Counted from the first letter of the stretch, positions 1 to 14,320 are shown. The stretch is DNA of 64,000 bases from Maylandia zebra (GCF_041146795.1 NC_135175.1:22584575-22648574); one strand, 5' to 3'. The notes: generated from the sequence alone by a model not told the origin. Numbers and translations: made by a program.

Positions 1-1890
1 ATACTGGGAGTTTTCTAACCACAAAGTGGACACAAGAATTCAAGAAGGACAAAGAAAGTAGCTTTTATAGCCAGGCACAAATGGGGGAAAATGTATTTGA
101 TTGCACTGTTTTTTTTTTCCCTCTATTCTTCTATCTATAGAGGCTCACGTTGTGCTACACAGACACACAAACAAGTACACGAATACAAATCCATTGATGC
201 ATGCTACACACGAGTGAGCTGAGCTTAGAGGGGGTGAAGAGTCTTTTAGACTGCAATGTGAAATTCATGTGCTGCATGCTTAGATAGACTGTTAAAACCA
301 TGGACCATATGAGCACTGTGTAATAAAAGACTCCCTCAGTTTTCAGCTCACTGTCCAGACATCACACTTCACTTGATGAAATGTGCTTTTAAAGCTAGAC
401 TGTCTCCCAGTCCTCCTCTCCCTCTACAGTTCCTCCATTTCAGTCTCAATTTCAGGGTACATTATTGCCCACACTCACAGCAGCATGAGTTTCATCATGA
501 TGCCACAAAATAAACTGATTATTTACACCTTACTGCACGTGGTAATGAAAATGCTATTTTTCTTGATCGTACAGTCCCTTGTAATTATTGATATATTGAG
601 ACGCAACTGCAAAGCCGTGTAATCGTTATACTCTCTGGTTCTCCTCCTCTGCATTGTTGCGCTTCTTTCGTAAGCTCAACGGCAACCTCCAGAGATGTTG
701 TTGTACTCAGCAGGGGGTGCAACACAAATTTTGGAAGACCAACTCCCAAAATAAAGACTCCAAAAATAACATTAAAAAGGAACAAAAAAAGGGGGTTCTG
801 TTTTCACTGAAGTGCAATCAAGTGCAGGAGGAGCTAACCAACCAAAGATGAAAGCTCAACCTTGATGCAGTGCAGTAAAGTCTGACAGCAGGAGGAATTT
901 TATTGTTATTGCAAAGCCAGTGTTTAAACATTGGGGCAGATTGCAGTGGACTTCAGAACAAGTTACTTTCAAATCATTTTTATTTTTGCTATATTCATCT
1001 GATGCATGGCACCGATAATTATAACAGCTATAAATAGTTGACATAATTATATGTTGGCCTGTGGAAAAAACAAAACGCAGAGACACACTCAGATGCATAG
1101 TGTGTGTTCTCAGTCTCGGTCCGTCTCCTCGGCTTTAATGTGGGCTGGAGGTGGCAGGGTGCCCCTTGGGGGATTTGAAACTCAGTCACAGTGAGCAGTC
1201 TGGGGCCAGTAGGCTTTGAAGAATAGCCAGTCATGTCCTCTTCAAGCCATTTCAGTTTGAATGTCATCATTTTCCTCAATCACTGTTATTATTTATGATC
1301 ATCTATTACTAGCAGTGAACTGGTGCTTTGCATACTCATGCATTTATTGGCAAAAAAACATACATTGCTTAAAATTACTAAACCAACGCACAATGTAAGG
1401 TTTATGCCACAGCTGCCCTAAATTAACAGTACTGGTAATTACCAGAATACGTCTTTGTGTTTTTAATGTTTTAATAAAAATGTGAGTTCAGTCAATTCAG
1501 TCATTTTTAATTAGTTTTGAAGTAATACCCCCAAAGAATCAAATTTTGGGGGAAACACAGGTTATTTCTATCAACATAAGCTCTGTGCATAGCTACAACA
1601 AGGAGGCTAACTTGTGACAGAAAGCATAGTGAAAATTAACTGCCAGCTATCACTATTAACAGTATCATTGTAAGCATTTTACTAAAATCTCAGCTCTTGC
1701 ATTGTACAGCCTCACAAAGAGCCTAGGTCGGCTATAGACTTGTGTAACCTGCGTTCTTCATGTCGTGAAGATGATTGATCGAGGATGTGAGAAGAGAAGA
1801 AAGCTCCCATGTATCCCATTTGCCCTTTGTGAAATTATGCCATTTCAAAATACTTCATGGTGCCTATTGAGGGCAGGCTTTGCTCTCTGC

Positions 1891-1893
<3 letters not shown>

Positions 1894-1960
<67 letters not shown>
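1894..1960. repeat. (GT)n microsatellite
   Basis: An uninterrupted GT dinucleotide run of about 67 bp, directly abutting the inverted repeat at 1960-1999. Confidence 0.98.
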
Positions 1961-1964
<4 letters not shown>

Positions 1965-1999
1965 GCCTTAGCCTCAAAATTTGGAGGCTAAGGCATAAC
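1960..1999. repeat. Perfect 16-bp inverted repeat with 8-nt loop
   Basis: The left arm at 1960-1975 (GTTATGCCTTAGCCTC) is the exact reverse complement of the right arm at 1984-1999. The loop at 1976-1983 is AAAATTTG. The hairpin begins at the last base of the GT microsatellite. It may be the end of an unrecognised non-autonomous element, but no boundary or target duplication was found. Confidence 0.9.
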
Positions 2000-3692
2000 A
2001 GCTGGAGTCTGGCTGATGACTGGCCTGCTTGTTTTGAGAGGACAGATGGACGGGTGGAAAACTGATGTCACTTACTCTCCTTCATGCCCCACTGACCTCT
2101 TATCTCTTTCTCACTCCCTCTCGCCTTCTCTTTCTGTGCCTTTGACATCCATCTGCCTCTCAAGTGTCAATATTGGGAGCTTTAACAGCAGCTTTCATCA
2201 AATTATAATGTACATTTGCAGTTTTTGCCCTTTTCAAGTCTTATCCAAGTATTAGAACAAGACTTAACACGTGTAGATCCTCCCTCTTCATAGTAGGCTG
2301 AAGGAGAGAGGAAAGTCAGCCACATATTCTCATGTACACAGGCAAATACACACTGCCCATAATAAAGAGACGTCAACCTGATCGGAGGGAAGATACTTCA
2401 AAGAACTCCAAAGATGAATGGCTGCTGCATAGGTTTGCCCCTTCTGTTAATGAAAGAAGACAACGGGGACAGAGAGACAGAAGCTTAAATCCATCATTGG
2501 TATATTCTTTATTCTGTTCAGTCAAAGTGATTGCTTTGCAACAAAGGAAGATGGAAAAACACAAGAAAGGTGTGTATTAGAAAACAAATCTACAACAAGG
2601 AATGACTTTGAAATTTAGACAGGGAACAAATACTATAATTTCTTCCCTTAAAAAATGCAATATATATTCAGTATTGAGATTTCAATCTTAGCTGTACAAT
2701 AGCCTTGTGAACATCAGAACTTGTAAGAATGCTCGTCTTTCTTTAGTCCTTTTAATGAATAGATTGAGGGGGTTAGGTAGCTGTCTCCCTGTCAGTCTGT
2801 TTTGTCACATAACATGCATCTGTCCATTTTTTGCACTCCACTTTGTATGCCAACAAAACACATTCATTATTAATGAAGGCCGATGATCCAGTGATGGATT
2901 GAAGCTACAATACTGAGCCCTGAACACTTTGTCACTGTTGTTTTTCAATATAAAAGGCAGCTTACTTCTTATTCTTCTTATTGTTTTTGTTTTGTTTTGT
3001 TTTTGTTATCCTTACGTCTCTGTTCTCCCCATCCTTTGCTGTACCGAAAGTTAAATCTTATTTTTCATTGTATTAGTCTCATTGCTCTCACACAGTGGGG
3101 ACTTGTGAGTTCAGCCAGCCGCACCAACCACTGATTAAGCTTCTGAAGTGTCCAAGAGCCGGGTTTTAACTTAACATTTCAGATGACTCTCTTCAGGGAA
3201 GAGGATCTGCCAACAAAATACACCCTTGGTCTTTTTCCAGCAGGAGCTCTCAGCTCCAAATATTCATGACCTCAAGCAGGCATTAGCCAGTTTTGTCTAG
3301 GCAAAGCAACACAACACTGATACCAGTGAAGCCTGGCAATCGTTGCTATGCTTAGGCTGAAGTTGTATTTCAAACTCATTCTGTATTTATGAAGGAGGAA
3401 AACAGTCACGGAGTTCAGCTTGTAAGGTTACAGCGTTGATGAGACTTCAGTGCCATATTCGAGGTCTTAAAAAAGGTTAGTTCCTGGAACAGGTAGGGAC
3501 CTAGGTAAGGATGTTATTGAAGAGGAGCATCGTGAGACAGATGGAAGCTGGGAGATGAAGGTAAATTCTGATTCTGATGCTGATCAGACATGAAATGTTA
3601 TCTCTTCACATTAGCCTGCCAGGGTTACTCTCGGGCACCAGATACAGATAGTCCTACCTTACCTTACCTATCAACACACATAGGAGTGTAGA

Positions 3693-3806
<114 letters not shown>

Positions 3807-6800
3807 ATGCAGACAAAAAAAGGTGATAGCTTGAGGGGAGCATCCAACCTGCTCTTGGTGTGCTGGTTTTCCTACACAGTTCAATAGGTTACTCTCATAG
3901 TGGATTGATAGTCGTAGCAGTGTGCAAAGACTAAACAGATTGCCGTGGTAACCGCATCTGTCAGATCGGCCAATACAGCAAGTTTATCAGGTGGAGATTG
4001 ACTCTGGACGGAGGACTCATACACTGGAGCCCTGTGCTTCAGCTTTCACTAAAAAGGCCCAGAGGCACGACCTAATGGATATGACGTCAATACAGAGGGA
4101 GGAGGAGGACCATTAAAAGGAACATCAGGGCAAGAGAAGCAGCCACATGTGTGTCTATTCATGTGAGTGTTTCAGGGAACAATGATGCTATAAATACAGA
4201 AATAGGGACATTTCGCATGAGGATGCAAAATATGCAAATGGAATAAACACAGGGTTTGTGGATGAACATTTTTTTTGGTCTTTTTAAAGAAAGAGGGAAA
4301 CAGGTGGGGAAGAATATATTGGGACTGGATCAGTATGTTTTGTGTGTAACATTGGTAGGTGTCTGTGGGCTCAAAGAGGATCCACACATGAGTTTGAATA
4401 GTAAAATAGACGTGGGGTGCTTCTGCTGCACGCCCTCTCACGTATTCACAGATGCAAATGCACGTGTGCGCACATTTTTCCACTCTGCTGGTGGATGAAC
4501 AGTGCTATAAGAATGCAGACTGCATGGACTGCTCAGAATGAAAGCGGTAATGAGGACTGATGGATGGTATCGACGGGGCCAAAATTTGCAGCACTGCAGA
4601 GAGCTGCAGAGGTAGAGAGAGGAAGAGAGTTCGAAGCACTCTGGATCCCAGGGCTGCATCACTGTGCGTGCTGTTTACAAGGAGGCTGTGCAGTTTGTTT
4701 TTGTGTGAGAGTTGTGGGAGCTTCCTTTTGGAAGTGGAGAAGGCTAATGAATTCAGCTTTCCCAGCATCCCCAGCTGCCTCGCGACCTCACCTCTCAATC
4801 ACTCGCAATGGGTACCTTTTATTTATAGAGCCATTATTTTTAGCCCTCTATAATTTCAGCCGTCTGCCTCTTGAAGAATTAACGGCAGGCACATTGGAAG
4901 GAAAGATGGAGAAAGAAAATGAGAGAGAGACAGCCAGAAAAGATTGAAAGAATCAATTGAGTCAAGTTCATTTTTGTACTGCATAAAAGAAAATGATTTT
5001 CTTTACAACCTAGTTCTTATTTTCACAGTTTGGGCCTTCGTTTTTTATGAATTATTAAAACATTTTACTCACAGCTTAATTGGCAAGACTTGGAATGCAG
5101 CACTGAAGTCAAGAAGGTGAGACACATTAAAAATCTACATCTTCATATACTGTCTGGGACATCTCTTTGAGGCTGTAACTTTCCAAAGTGATGCTTCGAG
5201 TTGAATGTTTATGTCAGCATGCAAACATTTAGAGAAGCTCATTTCCCTACACAGCACTTTTTTGCCTAGATTTTATTACAAAATAACTAAAAATATCAAG
5301 TTATTTCCTCAATTATGAGCTATTTTAAGTTTGAGTCAGGAAGTGGTAAAATTTGAGATTCCTAATTCAAAATGCCGACTTATGGGTAGCAAAGAAAACA
5401 TTTGATTTGATATATATATCAAAGGCTAGCCACAAGGCTAAAACCTAACCATTTGATCCGAAATCTGCACTCTTAGTCCCAACTGTTATTTCTAGAGTCA
5501 GGAAATCATCACCCAGAGAGAGGACAAAAGTGCTGGTCAAATGTGGACTCCCAATACACAGATGAGGAAAGAAGGAAAAATGTATTGTTTCAGCAGATAG
5601 AAGGGAGCTGAGTGTCTGTGTGGGGTGGTGGCTAGAGACAGAGAGCGAAATGGATGCAGACTAACTCACTGAGAGACAATCAAGTGAAACGGGAGAATGA
5701 GTGCTGGGAACATGGTCGTTTATTCGGCCTCGAAAGCCTCCGAGCATTGGCACTGCACAAATCAAGCCCATACAATCAAATCTTCATTGAAGGCATCTGT
5801 GCGAACCAACCAGCACATAGCTATGGGTGACACTTCACCACAGAAATGTGGGTTTGTGTGTATGTGTGCCCAGCATCTGAGTGTACGGCCTCCTGACTGT
5901 TAGACCCCTGCCCCAAGGCAGAACCAGAGGAAAAGGAGAACAGTCTTGGCAGCCATTGAGTGCGCCATCTGTTCCCGTGGATGTGGTCAGTCTGAATTAG
6001 ACCCTTCTGTATCTCTTGCACGCTCAAACACACACACAGAGATAAACAATCCCGTCTTGTTTCTGCTTGCTTTCTCATCTACTGTATTTCATGGGGCACA
6101 GTACATCTGGCTGTCCAGGCTGCCACGGCCCCCTGCCCATGTGTCTGGACTTCTGTTCAGAGGGTCCGTGGTTTCAGGGGGAGCAAAGGCAAAAAAAAGA
6201 AAAGAAAAAAGAAAGGAAGGGTTGGGGCTGGGGAGGACTCATATCGATTCATACCCGCCAGCAACGCGCCAAGAAACTGCTTTCATAATCCTCCCTCTTA
6301 AATAATTCACCACTCGCCCTCAAAATTTCATCAGCACCTACATATAGAGAACAATCTCCCCCACAGCAGCAGCAGCAGCAGCATTTTGAGGAAGGTAGAG
6401 GATGATGAGGCAGCAGATGAGTGAGCAGGTGGAAGATAGCCTGTTGATAATATCCCTGTCAAAACCCAGAATCAGCTATCGCAGGCCACTTGTGTGGCTG
6501 CAACACATTCATCTGTGCATCTCCAGACATGACAGTATACCAGTTTTTGAGACGTGCGATTTATCAGGTACATTTGACTAATGTTCAGACCAGCTGGCTG
6601 CAGTCGTAGGAGACAAATTTTACATTGTACAGCCGGCATTATGGAGCAAAGTACTCTATACTGAATAATCTAAAAGCAGAGTGCTGTTAACCATTCAACC
6701 ATTCCTACAGTTGCCTCTGCAGTGGAAAGAAACAAGCCCATTTCCCTGGGCAACATATAAAATACAAAACAGGATGAAGTTATTGGAATTGCTTTGTCAA

Positions 6801-8451
6801 GTTAGTCTTGTTACCAGTGATTTCTTTCTCTGAGATTCTCCTGATGTATTTAGGTGGTGTCGGCAGACATCACCCTTGATCCTCAACAAGAAAGAGATGG
6901 CAGCATCCAAATACGACAACCAAAGATTAAGACATCCCCTTAGAGCCTGCCGTGGCTCAAAAGAAGGCACTTGATCTCATATCCTTTAGGGTAGTTTGGC
7001 AGGAGTGAGAACAGGAAAGAAGGAGAAATCAAGACATGCTAAAGGGGTTGTTCTGCCCCAAAGGTATGAATGATGTAGCAGTTGCCGGCAAATGCCACTA
7101 GACTAGTAACAGACTTATTGAAAGATTAATAAATTTGTGATTAAATCTGGTTTGATTTCCCTGATGCCAACGCGGTGACTTGTCAGCAGTAATGCAAGAG
7201 GCGAATAATATATTTTCAATCACTTTGTAAGTTATTAACAGTCATTATTCAAGTTGATGTCATAAAGCAGTTCAGCCTTCAGCTCAATATCTGAGCATCT
7301 TTACTTTTTACTTCTTTACTTACTTCACAAAAACTCACAGCCACTAGTAGTTCTTGCCAAACTCACCTTTAACTTTCTTTAGCATTGATAATATTATCAC
7401 TATGCATGTAGACCCTCTAAGACTAAAATAAACATTGTTAAAAAAGAATTCATGTTGGATTTGTGCAGTATTGGGATGTTACGTTGCATCCTTTTGGACA
7501 GTTACTGTCCCGCAAAGTCCACGAGACTAAATTTAGTTTCCTTATGACATGCTGAGACATGCAGGTGGGAGGGGAAATTAATTCTGTACAATAATAATAT
7601 CTTTGGCTCGCACAGGCTTCTCCACTCCCAGCCATCTTTGGATACCTCCAGCAACTCAGCTGGCTACAAAGCTAAAAACGCTCCTTCCTGCTGAAGTGAC
7701 ACTGTTTCACACAGTGAGGAAATACTGACATTCAGTAATAATATTCTTTGTTGTTTTTTACATTGCTTTGTATATAATATGATGCACAGCAGGATCTAGA
7801 TAGAAGATGGCATTGTGCTATGGTTAACTTGTTCTAAGATGAGAAAATAAATAGTCAAAAATACATATAAATATAAATTTCCTACTACGTTATATTGAAA
7901 AATTGTTATTTTTCCAACATTTCATTTATCTGATAGTGCCTACACTTTCTTTTACACTCAAAACAGCTGAAACATAAACTATAATGGATTTATCTAACAA
8001 AGTAGTTTGAGCAGAAAGCACCTTTGTAACTGATCACATGTAATACTACTGATCATGATCCTGAGTTTTATACTCAGGATTTTGAGTACTTAGTTTGTAT
8101 CCCCTAGTTTAGGATTTACAATATTTTATTATTAGTGGTATTATTACTGTTTTTATTTTGTTAATCATGATTAGGGTTTATATCTCATTCCACACTACTA
8201 ATGTTAGGTTGCTACATATATGTGTGTGTAGTCTGTGTATTGGTTAGTTACTTTGTAACCCTTTGTCTTGTTATCTAGATTCGATTCACCTGTGCGTACA
8301 TATGGACTTTGGGCATTTCTCTGCCTAAAATAAAGTATGCATTTGAGTCCTCGACCTCACAATTCATGACAATTACAGCCAGCAGCCACTTAAATTAGTT
8401 TTTCACAAACTCAAATAAAATGAGAGAAATTTCCATCGATCCATTTTCTTT

Positions 8452-9221
8452 CACTTATTCACGATAGAATACAGAAAAATATCAAACGAGGGGACAAATT
8501 GAAGGTCATTTTGAATTTGATGGCAGTAATACTTCTCAAAAAGTTGGGACATGGCCACTGTGTAGCATCCACTCTTCTTCTTCTTCCCTTCAGCCCATAA
8601 ACATCTGAGGAGACCTGCAGCTGGACCTTTTGGAGATGACTGTTGTCCCGTTTTTGTCTGATATGTCATTCAATCCAAGGTCTTCCCTGAAAATGACATC
8701 ATCTAGATGGGAGCATGTGTTGTTCTGAAACCTGTGTATAGCTTTCAGTATCAGTGGTGTCTTTCTAGATAGAAACTAATGCAAGATGATGAGATACTCG
8801 ACCATTGTTTTTGGACTTTTGGTTGTTGTTGCAGATTTGTGATCCTCTGCCCGTCTTTATTTCTGAGAAACTCTGCTTCTCTAAGAAGCTCTTTTTATAC
8901 GCAGTCATGTTACTGACCTGCTGCTATTTAACCTAATGAATTGCAAAATGTACCTCCAGCTCTTTCTTTTTTTTTTAGCACCACTTACTTTTCCAGCCTT
9001 TTGTTGCCCTAGTCCCAACTTTTTCAAGACGTGTTGCTGTCAAATTCAAAATGAGCTAATGTTTAACAAACAGTAGTAAAATTTCTCAATTTAAACATTT
9101 GATACGTTTTTATACATTCTATTGTGAATAAAATGAGTGTTTGTGAGACTTGTAAATGATTGCATTTTGTTTGTGTTAACATTTTACACATGATGCCAAC
9201 TTTTTTGGAATTGGGGTTGTA
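8452..9221. mobile_element. Decayed, 5'-truncated DNA transposon (TACAACCCC-type ends)
   Basis: The right end reads GGAATTGGGGTTGTA, the inverted form of the TACAACCCCAATTCC terminus of a common fish Tc1/mariner-like element. The body has the hallmark phrases of that family, such as AAAAAGTTGGGACATGGCC near 8538-8556 and CCCAACTTTTTCAAGACGTG near 9014. The matching left terminus is not visible, and much of the transposase region is missing. The copy is therefore truncated and internally deleted. Family recognition is from memory of the repeat, not from a search. Confidence 0.7.
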
Positions 9222-9529
9222 ATTGGTGAGGTTTAGAGTTGCTGGTAGGTGGTAATGTTACTTAGGGTGGTAGATGTTTTCCCCTATTACCAGTCCTTAG
9301 AGAAATATGTGCAGCTGATTGCTGTGGCGTTATTGTGTTGTTGTTGGAAGACTAGACTGCTATTAATCTCCTAATCTCATCTGTGCAAAAATGTGATGAA
9401 GTAATATTTTCAGAATGTCTGTATTTTCTGTTATTGCACAGCACACATTCACATGTATGACCGTAAAGAGACGTTTTGATTGATTCTTTAATTCGTCAGA
9501 CTGAATATAAACATAAAAGTTCAAACCAA

Positions 9530-10300
9530 GCATCAAAATGGGGAAGAAAATCGATCTAAGTGACTTTGAATTTGGTTATTAGAGCCAGATGGGCTGGTTT
9601 GAGTATTTCAGAAGCTGCTGATCTACTCGTATTTTCACACACAACCATCTCTAGTGTCTGAAAAAGAGAAAATACCCAGTGAGCAGTAGTTGACTTGGCA
9701 AAAATTTGTTGTTAATACCAGAGGTCAGAAGAGAATGGCCGGGTGCCATTCCTGTCAGCGAAGAACAGGAAACTGAGGCTACAATTCACACAAAATTGGA
9801 CAACAGATTGGAAAGACATGGCCCGGTCTGATGAGTGTTGGTTACTGCTGCAACATTCAGATGGTGGAGTGCATGCCTTGTATCAGCAGTCCAGGCTGTA
9901 GGGTCTTTACCACACAATATAAAGCGCCTTGAGGCGAAAATTGAATTGAACTAAATTGCTGGTGGTATAATGAGGGATTATCTCTTGCATCCCTTAGTAC
10001 CAGTTGAGTATGAGTATTGTTGCTCACCACTATTGCATTATGGCCACAGTGTACCCATTTTCTGTGGCACGCAAACTATGTCACAAAACTCAGACAATCT
10101 CAAACTCAAAGGACAATGAGTTCACTGCCCTCAAGTTGCCTCCACAGTCACCAGATCTCAATCCAGTGGAGCACCTTTTGGGATTTGGTGCAATGGGAGA
10201 TTCATATCATACAGCAGCTGACTGATGCTAACATGTCAATGTGAATCAAAATCTCTGGGGAATGCTTCCAGCGTCATGTCGAATCTATCTAATCTCTGAA
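9530..10300 (+). mobile_element. Tc1-like transposase relic
   Basis: A start-like segment at 9538 encodes MGKKIDLSDFEFG and then meets a stop. Shifted frames continue with a helix-turn-helix-like stretch (ARWAGLSISEAADLL), then KDMARSDECWLL, and end in LPPQSPDLNPVEHLL near 10136-10180. That last motif is the DDE-region signature (SPDLNPIEH) of Tc1 transposases. Several frameshifts and stops make it dead. A short unrelated repeat is inserted at about 9898-9957. Terminal inverted repeats were not located, so the limits are approximate. Confidence 0.85.
9898..9957 (+). repeat. L2/Maui-type LINE 3'-tail fragment nested in the Tc1 relic
   Basis: The phrase AGGGTCTTTACCACACAATATAAAGCGCCTTGAGGCG followed by GAATTGAA is the characteristic 3' tail of a fish L2-type LINE or derived SINE. 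It interrupts the Tc1 coding remnant between its QQS and GGI-like segments, so it inserted later. The same tail occurs at 28240-28398. Confidence 0.75.
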
Positions 10301-13300
10301 TTAAGGCATTTTTGAGGGCAAATGGGTTTAGCTATCACTTCTCAGGCAGATTATTTAAATTTTTAGTTCATTAAAGTCTTTTGTCTACATGAAATGCAAA
10401 TTAAATGCATAAAAAATACAGCCCAAGTTATAACAAATGTATTTTAAAAATGGGAAAATTCCATTGCAATGACTGTGCTAAATCTGTGAGTAATTTGCTC
10501 AAGGTTCTGACTAGCCAAAACGTCCAACTTGGTATTACATATCCAGAGTTATTTCTGGCCATCGATATCTCATAGCTCAGTTCAAACAACAGAAAAGATA
10601 ACATAATATTTGGACATCTGCTGAGTGGGTGATCATTCATCAGTGAGCAAAATGGCCGAGCATATAAAAAGTTTTGCCTGGTTAGATGAGATAAGAAGAG
10701 GACAACGAACGAACCGTGCACTTATGTAAATGCTTTGCGCATCCCGCTAATATCTTCAGTACACGTGCATCTCAGGCACACGCGTCCCTCTACACTACCC
10801 TGCCAGTTTTATTTTTACACCAGCTCAAGTGATTTGAAATTTAGGTGAAAGCACATTCTGGGTCTTTGTAGATCGACCTACATATTACAGTCGAGGACTT
10901 GGTCATTTATGACGCTTTGTTTTGCTAGACTGCAGTATCAGGAAGGGAAATTTATGTTCCAGTTTTATGTCCTTATCCACAGCAGAGTCATAACACTGAG
11001 CGATACAGGGCTCGGCCATGACCGCGTGAACCTATCTGTCTTAAAGCTTGGAAAGACATTATGTTCTATTGTCCACATCCAAGATTGCAGTATCTTGCAC
11101 AATATGTAATGTCTTAAACAGTCGCGCTTGACTGTTCAGGCACTTGAAGGTTTCATTTTGTGCATAGTTGTGGAGCTGATCGCACTGCAGAGCTCACGGT
11201 GGGGTGCTAGAGTTTTGTGGGTGTGAGAGAGCTCTTGGCTCGACTTTCTCATGACATCTGCAGTTCAAGTTCAGGATTTTGTTTCGGATAACGTGTGATT
11301 GTGGTTAGTCATCGCATATCGATAACTTCAGTGTTATTCTTCGGCAGCTCCTGCAGCCCGCAAGGTTTTTAAATTCACATTGCTAGCAAAGTATAAATGC
11401 CATGTAAGGATCAGGCGAATATATTTACACGTCTTATGAAGTCATAATCATGTGTGTCATTGTGTTTACTTACACGTAATGCTTGCACAGTGAGAGGGGG
11501 GCACATCTTTAATTTAATCTTTGCTTTACTTGAACTGCTGCTTTTTTTTATTGTCAGTGCCAAGCCTACACTACATTGAAATCTTAAAACCAGCCTATGA
11601 GTCATTGCAGGTATTGATGTCTGCACTGTTTGGGGATTTTATTTTATAGTCATATACGTCCTTTTTGCGATATAACCCGTATAACCTGTAGCATCTACTC
11701 ACTTTTACTGATGAATTAACTGTAGTGCAATAAATTATTTGTTATTCAAATACACACATGTACATGTATTTTGCTTCCGTTGAGCTTGCAGTCGCCTTTA
11801 TATGATATGGCGTATGTAACAGCATCTGTACACTTACATTCAATACTTTATTTAAAGTGCTCTGTTTTCTGGAAGTACTCTGTAGTTATGATTGGGGGTA
11901 AAGTGTGTTTGCTGTAGCTGGAAAGTCTGTGGGGCAGAATTTAAACCCAGAAAATATCCTCGCGTATGTGTCAGCTTTGGTTCCAGGCTCTGTTCCTGAG
12001 AGCTGTCAAATATGATATCAGTGTGTCCCCGGTGAGAAGAACAGCCAAATGGGATTTTCAAACAGGAAACTAGAAGGATGAGCTTTCCTCTTGTCCATAC
12101 TCACAGTATAGTGCAAACACAGTCCCTGTGAGATTCTGCCTCTTTGTCTTTGTCTCGCCCCCTCCCTATTTCGATTTTCTTCCGTGTTTTCCTTATCCCC
12201 TGCCTCTCTCTCGGAGCAGTGAAAAAAAGAACTTGTGCATCGCCTGCGCAGCACAAGGGAGGAGTGCTGTAACTTAATTTACCCTGCCTGCTAAGTATTT
12301 CATCCTTGAGCTCTTGAACTTAAAAAGAAGCTTATTTGATTGTTCTTAACTTAAGCTTCCAATTATATCTCATTTTCTTTTCCTTAATAAACAATTGCAA
12401 GTCGTTTTTTGGGGGGCAAAATCTCCGCCAAACACATTGAGACACTACCTGTAGACTCCCCCCAGTGTATAAATGAGGTATACATGCAAAGCAGTTGTAG
12501 TCTCTCAGGGGGCTTCATGTTCAGTGTGCCTGCAAGACAGTGAGCTCAGCTTTATCAGCCCATTACTGTCAGCTAGAGTGATAACAGTCCAATGGAGACG
12601 CGGGCACATATACATTTGCGCGTACACATTCCTACCGCATACTTCGTCATTGCCCAAGGCCAAGTTATTTCACTCTTCCACTTCTCTCTCAGGCACAGTG
12701 GAAGTATTAACTTGTAAGGAGATATTTATGTGTGTGCGAGGGTGCTTTCTGCTGTGTAATTCCAGCTTTTATGTATGGCTGCGCAAGATAAGGTAAAGAA
12801 AAGAAGTTCGTTCTCTTACATAAAAGAACTCAGGCCTAAAAACATGCTGTTATTAATAGCAATGTTCCCCGAAAGAACCGGCTGAGTCGTCAAGTAAGGG
12901 CCCCGTACAAAGTGTTGTGTCATCCTGGAATATGTCCAGAGATGTTTGAGGAGCACTGGAGCTTATTGCAACACATGATTGTATCAGCACATAAAAAGGC
13001 CACTGATTTTGTACAATGCTGAGGACTTGCACAACAGGAGCACCAACTCTGTCTTACAATCTTGCCAGATTGCAGGAGATCGAGTTGCTCCTCGGTGAAT
13101 TTCTTTTTGACTGACTTTTATTGCATGGGATGTGATTTCCTTACAGAATGGGGGTAACTCTGCCTCATTTGGAGAAACAAGTGGGCCATGGGAGGATCAC
13201 ATATTCCTGTGGAGGCTCATTACAAAAGTATCTATGACTCAGCTCTCGTCTGCGCCCCTATTTTCCTGTAGTAGATATGAATTTATGCAAAGTTTACACG

Positions 13301-13739
13301 TGTTTCCTCCTCTGTTGCGCTTTCTTTTCTCTCCCGCTGCATTCCCCTGGCTGTCCACTTTAATTCATTTACAGAGTTATTCATGTGAACTCACAGTCAC
13401 AGGGTAGTTAGTTTGGACTTGATTTGTCTGAATCCCAGTGCACAGGGTGCGTATCAATTTGAAAAGCAAGGCCGTGAAAGGACACCGGCTCACAAACGCC
13501 CACTGCCTTGTTATCTCCTTGTTCCGTTCTTGCATTGGGATTGAGTGAGAGCCCCACATAACTGTTTTTCCATTCTCTTTTATGTCTCTCCCTCTTTGTC
13601 TGTCTCTGGCTGTCTTGTCCTATCTTTCACTCACTCTCCCTGCCTCTCACACACACTCTCCAACATAGCATCCACTCATTCTGACACTGTCAGCAAAGAT
13701 ATTCTTCCGTCATACTCAAGAAACTCAAAACTACTTTTT

Positions 13740-13764
13740 TTGTTGTTGTTGTTGTTGTTGTTGT
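13740..13764. repeat. (TGT)8 microsatellite
   Basis: A short trinucleotide run between two T-rich stretches, inside a pyrimidine-rich segment (about 13560-13870). Confidence 0.95.
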
Positions 13765-14087
13765 TTTTTGCTGCACTCGCCATCTCCTCTTTGCTCACAC
13801 CCGCAGCTTTCTCTTCTCGTTCGCTTCCCTTGCAACATATCTGCCCTTTCCTCTTTCTTTCAGCTCAGCGACAGAGCCTGTCGCCACAGAATGCATTCCA
13901 CCAGCTGAAGGGGATGCGTCACATGCAGTGCAGGCTGCATGTGCCTCTCACAGCCTGCCCCATCCACAAGGTTCTTCCACAGCCCTAAAATAAATTGTTC
14001 CATTTTAGCCCTTGCATGATAAAAGCAGTTCTCAGGGAATTTAAGAATAATTCAGCACAAATTTGATCTCAGTTCCCTTTCTGTTCC

Positions 14088-14320
14088 TGTTGAGAGAAAG
14101 AATTGATCCACGTGGTGGTGAGAAAATAGAGGAGAGAGAGATGGTGGTGAGAAAGAAGAACGAGGATTGAGAGAAGGTGAGAGGTGGTGATGAGAGGAAG
14201 AGTGATCTGAGAGAGTGAAATGGATATTGAAATGCTAAAAGGGGAGACAAATTAGCAAAGAGAAGATGAAGTGGGGTTGGAAGACAAAGGGGAAAGAAAG
14301 GGTAGAGATGATAGCAATAT
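14088..14320. repeat. Purine-rich (GA/GGA) tract
   Basis: About 230 bp of the plus strand is dominated by G and A (GAGGAGAGAGAG, GAGAGAAGGTGAG and similar). It is low-complexity sequence, with no coding signal seen on either strand. Confidence 0.8.

Noticed and set aside
1765..1971. Frames with long Cys-Val or His-Thr runs over the GT microsatellites (also 3654-3887)
   Set aside because: They are translations of dinucleotide repeats, not genes.
4082..4089. Perfect CRE palindrome TGACGTCA in the slc9a9 intron
   Set aside because: An isolated 8-mer in a 16-kb intron is expected by chance at appreciable frequency, and no other promoter element is near.
4560..4947. Overlapping open frames on both strands at 4.4-4.9 kb
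   Set aside because: Frames are open on both strands at once, have no splice logic and match no known family.
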